Source of the DNA: Climacium dendroides
Taxonomy: Eukaryota; Streptophyta; Bryopsida; Hypnales; Climaciaceae
Assembly: GCA_950106755.1 (NCBI GenBank)
Contig: OX467089.1
Coordinates: 23,045,345-23,109,344, forward strand
Length of the DNA: 64,000 bases
Direction: 5' to 3'
Shown: positions 57,260-64,000 of the stretch, one piece after another
Layout of the letters: each line of letters starts with the position of its first letter
Numbering within the stretch: the first letter of the stretch is position 1
The notes under the pieces: model-generated
Databases searched by the model: none
The model's input: only the letters and a program-made list of their open reading frames with translations
Told to the model about the DNA's origin: nothing
Made by a program: the position numbers and the translations under genes

Positions 57260-59780
57260 TCCAGTTTTCCATAGCGAGCCTCCCAGCTCCCATACCCACG
57301 TACTAAACCTTCCCTCACTCGTCCCCCCTTCTCGTATGCTTCTTGCTCTCATGAAATATATCGCACTCGCACTCTTTGATTTGCGATAGGAAACTGCTTG
57401 TCTAATTCTTAGCTATGGCATCCGGATTTTGTATTGATTGCTGGTGGTTCTAGTGTGCAGGCGTTCAGTCATAGGCAGTGGTGGCCGATCGAGACATAAA
57501 TCACGACTCTGTGAAAGGCAGGCAGCGGCAGCAGCTGCCCGTCCTCAACGATTGGTAAGCGCGATGCAAAAACTCTGCCTGTCTATTCTGAACCCTCCGT
57601 CTTGCTTGTGCACGGTGCTGAATGGGCGTGCTTGTGGTGGGATGAATATGTTGTAGGAATCATTGACTGTAATGGAGGTTGGAATTGGAATTGGAAGGGG
57701 GACATGTACTAATTATCTTCAAATTCTTGTCCTCTGTTTTTTCCACTGATCATGAGGACCAGCAGGTCGAGTTTGTGAAGCCAATTTTTTGGACTTCAAG
57801 GCACAGAGTCTCACCTTGAACACCATGTTCACCTTGGAAGTATCTTGCTTTTGGATGTTTAACAGGAGAGATGTAATGTTTGCAGGTAGGAGCGGACAGT
57901 TACAATGGCAAACCCCTCAAATGCCACGTATGGCTATCTTGTACTCTTTGCCTATTATCACTGCTATGGACAATATTGGGACACTATTGTGTGTTGTTCA
58001 GGTTTCCTTGACCAGGAGCCACCAATTAGCTGGTGCTTCAAGGGAATTCCAGCGGCAGTCGCTTCTTGTTTTGTTAAATGTCATTCTTCTAACCATAGTT
58101 TAGTTGGGAAAGATCGTTTCGGGAGTCGAGTTTAATTACTTTTCGTGGGTGAGTTTCCTTAGTACGTTACTGTACTTCACACCTTTTTTTCTCACGACAG
58201 AAAGAATTGCAATATCTCAATATTACTACATGGCCATTTCCAACTTAAGCTTTTAAGGTGTTTTTCCTACCAGTGTATACATCTTGGCTCCACATAGAGT
58301 CTCTCGATTTGGGGTATTTGAATAATCTTTGGATAACGACTTCACCAGTTCCCAAGTTGGAATGATTTTTGAGGTTATTGCTTGTTGGAGCTCATTGTTA
58401 TGTATTTATTTGGGAGAGGTAGCCGAAATAGATTAACAAGGGATGCTGGCCACGAGATTTGCAGAAATGTTGCAGACCAAGTGCCAGTCAACTCTAACTT
58501 TGATCTGGATCATGCCTTTACTACCGACTCTGCAATTCGGAGGGCAACACCTCGAATCTATCAATACCTGCCGGGTCAAAAACACAATGGCCCCTCTTCT
58601 CCTCACTTAGTTGACAGTGGCCGGCCATGTCAGACTCCAGCGTTTGAAGGATATGTTTCAGGACAGGAAGACACAAACACGGTCCCTATGCAGCTCTTGA
58701 AGTTGGCCAAGCAAGAGGAAAATGGTGAGTACTTTGTGATTTTTGTTTCATATCGTCTTTTTTGTAGCGTCGACGTGGGCAACGATGGTAGGTGAATATG
58801 TAAATCAGTTTATGGCCTAACACTACAGTATATGTAAGGGTTCAAACCACTTCAATATCCCATCCATGATCTATATCGAATCCCAGTCATTCACACTAGA
58901 AAAAGCCATTTAAAAAAAATATTTATACCTTAAATGAGGCGGTTTGTTTGTTTGTTATGTTTGTCATGGTGAGATCTTCAGAACCCGGTTGCGTTCTTGG
59001 TACCGTTGGAAAGCTCTCTACAAGGAGTGGTTTTCCAACTCACGGCAAAAAAAGATATTGAATTTTGAAGTTTTTATGAATTGAGGAATCAGAAATTTAC
59101 TTCTACTTATATTTTAAATTACTGTGGCAATGGCACAGGGTACGCTAGTTATGTAAAATTTGATGGTCTTATGCCAAAGGATGCCCTCAGTTTTCAAAAG
59201 ACCCACTGAGAAAATTCACGAATATGAGAAACTGGTGGTTTGGTCATCACGGAAACCAAGTGCACCTCCCAATGAACTCGTTTATAATTTGTGGCTGAAA
59301 CTGTGGACGCAGATCTTCTACTGATTTATCCCAAGGCCAAAGTCCAAGCCGATCGCATCACCACCGAGCATTACATCTTTGCTGTCAAAATGTTTCTGTT
59401 TTGGTACATGGTGACAGAAAATTCTACGGTAGACATGCCTCACCCACAAGCGTTTGCTCGCCTTCTACGTCGGTTAAGTCGAGAGTTGAGATCTCCACCT
59501 CGTAGAGGTTTCCAGTTCGCCTACTGCTCAGATCCTTGTGATTATCTCGAATGTTTGGACGAAATGCTACGTGATATTGAGGAGACAAGGGAGAGCCTGA
59601 AAGCTAGTGACCTAGATGCTGAATATGTTTATGTTGGCAGGAGCATTGACATCTATGTCCAATGTCTGATTGCAGCGGCTGCTGAGCTGCACATCTCAGC
59701 ATAATTAACACTAATTTCCACTGAGCGTAGTTACTATTCTTAAACAAGTTGGCAAGCGAAAGAGGATTGTGAGGTAGTTT
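57260..59780 (+). CDS. Uncharacterised multi-exon plant gene, copy 2
   Basis: This is a paralogue of the gene at 3.4-6.5 kb; similarity runs from about 57265 to 59780, so 5' flank, introns and 3' UTR were duplicated together. Clear exons are 58465-58724 (NVADQVPVNSNFDLDHAF ... QLLKLAKQEEN, donor GTGAGT) and 59313-59704 (phase-matched; ITTEHYIFAVKMFLFWYMVT, FQFAYCSDPCDYLECLDEML, ends AAELHISA). Upstream pieces are near 57768 (VEFVKPIFWTS), 57887-57929 (SYNGKPLKCH) and 58017-58134 (SWCFKGIPAAVASCFVKCHS, then GKDRFGSRV). The VEFVKP exon has lost its donor through a deletion of about 190 bp relative to copy 1 and runs into a stop. A candidate first exon ends CAACGATTG | GTAAGC at 57554. The last two exons are about 95% identical to copy 1 and open, which suggests selection or a recent duplication. 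Function is unknown. Confidence 0.5.
58955..59150 (+). repeat. Intronic dispersed ~200-bp repeat, paralogous copy
   Basis: Same position in the same intron as 5713-5905, and the same landmarks (GGTGAGATCTTCAGAACCCG, GGTACCGTTGGAAAGCTC, GTGGCAATGGCACAG). Inherited through the gene duplication. Confidence 0.7.
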
Positions 59781-61385
59781 TGTTTGCATGGTTTGTGGAC
59801 ATCATATGAATGAGTTATAAAATTTAAAGCACAAGTTTTGGTAGACTTCCACAGTTTTGATTTTGCACATCTTGTGTAATCAATATTTAAGTAAAAGTGA
59901 TGCTTTTGATCCAAATGGAGGTGTTGCATTTGAGGCATTGTTGATTATGGCTGCACATACCTTATCTTTCAACCATAGCTTGTGCTACATGCATGTCTTT
60001 GCTGTATGTTGTGTGAAACCCGTTCTAGGGTGGACCTTTATTGATAATAACACCCAAAGGCGAGTACACACCCAAAGCCATTGGAGGAGGATGGAAACTG
60101 AACCCAGAGCCGGAAAGATTGAAGTATGAATCTGAGATGCTAGATGGCGAGAAAGAACTAAGAATTCAAGACGCCAAAAGCAAAATTGAGTTAAAAATCC
60201 GAGACTCTCAAAGATAGAATTGAACTACGATCCAAGTCACTTGAAGGCAGGATTGAGCAAAAGGAAGCGTCGAGGGTGGGGAAGACCAAAAAGTGCCAAA
60301 TGCGGGGGTGAACAAAATGGTGTCGAAGGCTGGCCAGTGTCAAAATAAGCATCGCGGGTAGAGGTGAACAAAGGAGCGCAAAGCGGGGTTCAATCCCCAA
60401 CGGCGGGGAAGAACAGAGAGGAAACGGAGGCAATCTCGCAGTTAGCAATATCTTAATAATTACAAGTGAAGGTTTCCTGAGGGAATGGCAAGGCAGAAAT
60501 AATCTAAATTTTTTGTGAGGTACAGAAGAATTTTCCTACACATCTAGTTGCAAATGACAGTAAACTGAGTGATGGGCACTGAGGCTTGAAATCAGTGGTT
60601 ATAGGCCTGTCATTTAGGACTTAAACAGAGTGACGAGTTCAGTCCACACAGCGAACTCCCTCTACACAATCCGCCTTGCACTCCAAGTGGCTGGGGTCGC
60701 CCAAGGAACTCAAGCTAAGTTACTCGAGTCCAAACCCTCACAATCCTCCTACTGCTTCTCGCAACTCTCCGTCCCGCAATTCGCACTACCTTATCGGAGA
60801 TCACGTTACTGATGTCCGACCATCAACAGGTTGTCCCACAACATTCGAACTCCTCATCCCAACCTCCTGCCCTTGCGTCACGCTACTCTGTGCACTCCTC
60901 GAGAATCACACGAAAGAATATTCCTTCGCGTCATCTGGATACTTCACCCACGGCGCAGTGAGTGGCGCTCTCCCTTTTCTATTTTCTGTACCCAGAAAAC
61001 TCGCACAACAATAAGTTAGGTGGTCGCCGTTGTGGATGCTAGATAGGAGGCTTGAATTGAACAAGGATTCTTCTATGACAGAACTCCTCCAACATCCAGA
61101 ACTCCCGGTTTCTATTTTAGTTGTCATTCCTTGTGGATGCTACTTAGGAAGTGTGAATTGACAATAGCACTGCAGTTGTGTGAGATTGAACGATGGCTGG
61201 ATAATTTTCTTCAATTAGAGAATAGAAATAGGTATGAAGATTGCACTATTTTTTACTACTTTTTCATCAAGCTTGAAATTAGTAGAAATTAAGGAAGTGT
61301 AGATTATAGTCCAACTTGTTCTCGATGTGTAGGCAAATCTATTTTTAAAGAAGCACAAAACTAAAAACGAATCTTAGCAACTTCA
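59781..61385. other. Mixed region: unrecognised frames and an inverted relative of the 56.3-kb element
   Basis: The frame at 59857-60129 (FDPNGGVAFEALLIMAAHTL) and a short Lys/Glu/Ile-rich run near 60120-60220 (KYESEMLDGEKELRIQDAKS) are coding-like but unrecognised. The block 60620-60980 resembles 56460-56690 in reverse (AGTGACGAGTTCAGTCCACA; CGAGAATCACACGAAAGAAT), with an extra 150 bp inside. Confidence 0.4.
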
Positions 61386-61564
61386 CACTATAAGAAACTA
61401 GAGTTTTTTGATGTCTAAGTTGACAAATTTTAGATAATGTTGAATGTAACAGACCTTGTTTTTATGTCAACAACAACATCCATTGTAACATCAAACTAAA
61501 ATCTATCAACTTAGACATTGATTGTTATATTAAACATCACCTAAAACACAATTTTCTTATAGTG
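61386..61564. mobile_element. 179-bp CACTA-type MITE
   Basis: Ends are CACTATAAGAAA and TTTCTTATAGTG, with TCA duplicated on both sides (61383-61385 and 61565-61567). Inner arms TGATGTCTAAGTTGA and TCAACTTAGACATTGA also pair. Its end motif differs from the 38159 element (CACTATAAG versus CACTACAAG), so it is a second family. Confidence 0.9.
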
Positions 61565-61757
61565 TCATTAAGTGTCAATGTATTATTGGTCTTACAAGAA
61601 TGAAAGCCCTTGTTGACATCACATTGGCCCTTGTTGAAAACTTGTCATATTTTTTTATTCAATTCTAAGAAAAATTCTTATTCACATGTTTCTTCAATTT
61701 TCTAACTTTGTCACCCTTCTTCAACAAAACTTGACTACCCTTTTTTACCTAATTAAA

Positions 61758-62042
61758 CATTAGAAGACATTTCAAGCCTCTATAGGGCCACGAGTTATCA
61801 TGGCAGGGAACTCCCCGCAGTGCATTGCAGCAGTGACAGCGCAATAGGCTAATGTGGTTGAGATCTTGCCATGTCATTTTTGGATTTTTTAATAAAAAAA
61901 ATCAACTTTCTTTGGCATTCTAAGAACTTTTTTTTTTTTGGAAATTTTTTTCCTTGACAGTTGGCCGTTCTCTCACTGCGGGAAGAACAGCGAGGGAACA
62001 AGCCTGAAACGGCCCTATAGAGGCTTGAAATGTCTTCTAATG
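61758..62042. mobile_element. 285-bp element with perfect 32-bp inverted repeats
   Basis: CATTAGAAGACATTTCAAGC continuing through CTCTATAGGGCC (61758-61789) is perfectly repeated in reverse at 62011-62042. A second pair, CCCCGCAGTG and CACTGCGGG, lies inside. The perfect arms indicate a recent insertion or ongoing conversion. A related end occurs near 18350 (GAAGCTTGAAACGGCCCT). The target duplication is not clear. Confidence 0.8.
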
Positions 62043-62049
62043 ATTTAAA

Positions 62050-63201
62050 ATTCTTGAGAGTTCTCAAGAAAAAATTCTAAGAAAAATTCTTATTCAACTT
62101 ACAAAAGAACTTTTGAAAAAAATTACTTGTATCAAAAAATATATTCACTAATAAATTGAAGAAATTATAAAATATTCAAAATTTATATTTTATAAAATTA
62201 AATTTTTTATACTACAAATTATCCAAATTTTGTATAATCCTTAAAAGCATAAGGCATTTGTATAAAATACAAATGTGTTATAAAATATAAGTTCTATAAC
62301 TTTTTTGAAGTTTGTATCAAAAGTTAATGTGAAGCATGAAAGTAGAAAGTATCTATACAATAAAAAATGGTCACTTGAGTGCTTAAGGGTTAAAATATCT
62401 AATTACTCAATTAACTATAGCAATTTTTGTAAGCATACAAAACATTTTGAGAGCCATTGTAAGACACACACTTCAATATTGATACATTTAAGTTATTGAT
62501 TCGTCAAATATTAGAGCAAACAACTATAATCGCATGCAAATTGGAACTAAATTACAAACTCACATTCATCTCAATTTATAAAATTGACTATTAAAAAAGA
62601 ATGTTTATTCACTTTAAGCTTCATGAGAGCATCTCTTCTCTTTCACTAGGAAGGGGCCCAACTTGGTTTATGATGAGCTCAAGTAAGTTTGGATACCCCA
62701 CAAGTAATTTGGAGGCAAGCTTTGTCTCTCCAACCATATAGAGAACACAATCTTTTTGCCAAATGGAAAAATTCATTCAAATGGTAGTCATTCCACAATT
62801 TTTGCGCTTTTACAATTTAGACCTTGCGGGCTGAAATCTATACCTATTCTAGATGGTTTAAACCACAAAGTTTGAAAATGATGTATGGAATATCACCATT
62901 TTAATGAAATTTCATATCCATCCTCTTAAGCTTGCTCAATTTGTTCATCTTTTCATGCTCTTTAGATTCTTGTAAAAGGATTATCGTCATGACATGCTTT
63001 CTACTTGCTTTGGAATAAAGCCTTCTAATTGTAACTCAAGCTTAAACCAACCCTTTTCATTTTTGGTTAACAAAGCTATTAGGGTAATCCTAGAGAGGTG
63101 GAAAAAAAATTGCGATTCTTGAAATTCATGAGGGTGGATCATGACAGTGCTCAAGAAGTTCTATGTAACAACAAGAACAATGAACAAAGGGCAACCTTTG
63201 C
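62050..63201. other. AT-rich flank of the hAT remnant
   Basis: Up to 62600 the sequence is simple AT-rich DNA. From 62640 GC rises and the text reads like decayed coding sequence, probably the upstream part of the hAT transposase, but I cannot place a motif. Confidence 0.35.
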
Positions 63202-63620
63202 ATGACAAGGGGGAAGCCCTATACTACCCTAGAGTTGCTCTCAACATCCAACTTGGATGACCATCAAGGTTTGTTCAAAGTCATGATAGAAGACAAATTT
63301 AACATTGCTTGTGGCTCACCATTCTACATTAATTTTGTCATTAAGCTTTGGTGCTTACTCTCCCAATCATGGCATTTGAATAAGTTGATTTTGGAGCACT
63401 TTAAACTTGTTGAGATTGAGTGTTGTTTGGTGCTAGGTTTAGTTGAGGATGAGAGAAGCTTCTCCACTTTTAAGTTTCTCAAATCTTGTCAAAAAAATAG
63501 GCTTGGGAAAATTTATCCCTTATTGTGTATATGTTTGGCCAATAGTATTTTTCACTTGAGAATTTCTCTTACAAGAAAGCTATTGAATCTTGGAAAAGTG
63601 CTATCAAGCTTGGTTGGTAA
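63202..63620 (+). pseudogene. hAT-type transposase C-terminal dimerisation region, broken
   Basis: LNKLILEHFKLVEIECCLVL, then GLVEDERSFSTFKFLKSC and NRLGK, matches the hAT C-terminal dimerisation pattern (VEDERxFSTxxFxKsxxRNRL) found in plant hAT-like proteins. After about 63515 the homologous frame continues one base over: MFGQ, a TAG, YFSLENFSYKKAIESWKSAI, KLGW and a stop at 63618-63620. The TAG replaces an expected glutamine. The catalytic core is not visible. It is an inactive fossil, possibly truncated by insertions further upstream. Confidence 0.75.
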
Positions 63621-64000
63621 GGGGATCTCTAAAGTAGGAGCAGTAGGAGAAATATCCTCACCATAGAAATTCTTTGCTTTAGTTTTCACGAGATTAAATA
63701 TGCTTTGCAACTCAAGTTCACCTTGACTTGAAGCTTTGGTGGTGGATCTTGTTACATCTGACACTAATGCAAGTAGAGTGAGGCATCATCAACTTAGCCA
63801 GTTGGTATTGCACATTGCTGCAAGAGTGCAAGTAGAGCTTAGTTGCTTACGCATCATCAATTTAATGTTGCACATTGATGTTGTTCTAATTTTTTTTCCT
63901 ATTCCTTTTAATGTGTCTTATTGGTGCTGTGGTGTACAAAATACTAGCACTACAATTGGTCAGTCTTGAAGGATTCAATTATGTTGTTAATAAAATGTTT
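63621..64000. other. Window end, no supported gene
   Basis: A short imperfect direct repeat occurs here (TGCAAGTAGAGTGAGGCATC and GTGCAAGTAGAGCTTAG, GCATCATCAA twice). Open frames at 63736-63969 and on the minus strand have no support. Confidence 0.35.

Noticed and set aside
60380..60410. tRNA T-arm-like GGGGTTCAATCCCC
   Set aside because: No acceptor stem, D-arm or anticodon arm can be placed at the right distance upstream.

Overview
This is nuclear DNA of a multicellular plant. It is AT-rich, genes are few and split by short GT-AG introns, and most of the window is decayed transposons and gene fragments. A seed-free plant, possibly a moss or another bryophyte, fits best: the F-box/kelch protein looks like the large moss-type families, and the kinase and hAT remnants point the same way. 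This rests on recalled family resemblance, so it is only moderately secure. I see no bacterial, organellar or viral gene order, no rRNA or tRNA gene, and no CRISPR array.

Layout. (1) 3.4-6.5 kb holds a multi-exon gene of unknown function. A diverged copy lies in the same orientation at 57.3-59.8 kb. (2) 7.5-9.2 kb, minus strand, holds an F-box/kelch gene, the best-preserved coding sequence here, with a 35-bp inverted repeat between its F-box and kelch parts. (3) 12.1-13.3 kb holds four exons of a broken SMU1-like splicing-factor gene with introns kept. (4) 15.4-16.7 kb is a 1.34-kb TIR element with a TTA duplication. (5) 23.8-24.4 kb holds two exons of a protein-kinase-like gene. (6) 30-33.5 kb holds a CACTA transposase remnant between two inverted copies of a 241-bp MITE. 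(7) 33.8-37.8 kb, minus strand, holds a decayed gene joining U1/C2H2-type zinc fingers to a 2OG-Fe(II) dioxygenase domain; a Helitron sits in one of its introns. (8) 38-47 kb holds MITEs, a decayed coiled-coil coding region between direct repeats, and a perfect 21-bp hairpin. (9) 48-56 kb is a dense repeat region: 230-bp tandem repeats, a copia-type primer-binding site, a 0.5-kb tandem duplication, a palindromic array, a second Helitron copy in inverse orientation, and a MITE nested in a MITE. (10) 56-64 kb holds more TIR elements, the second gene copy, and a hAT transposase remnant.

The genes form no pathway or operon. The main value is evolutionary. Several insertions can be dated against an empty site in the paralogous copy. 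Helitrons and MITEs show clean boundaries and target duplications. Several dead genes carry in-frame stops at positions where glutamine (or tryptophan) is expected, which fits C-to-T decay of methylated DNA.
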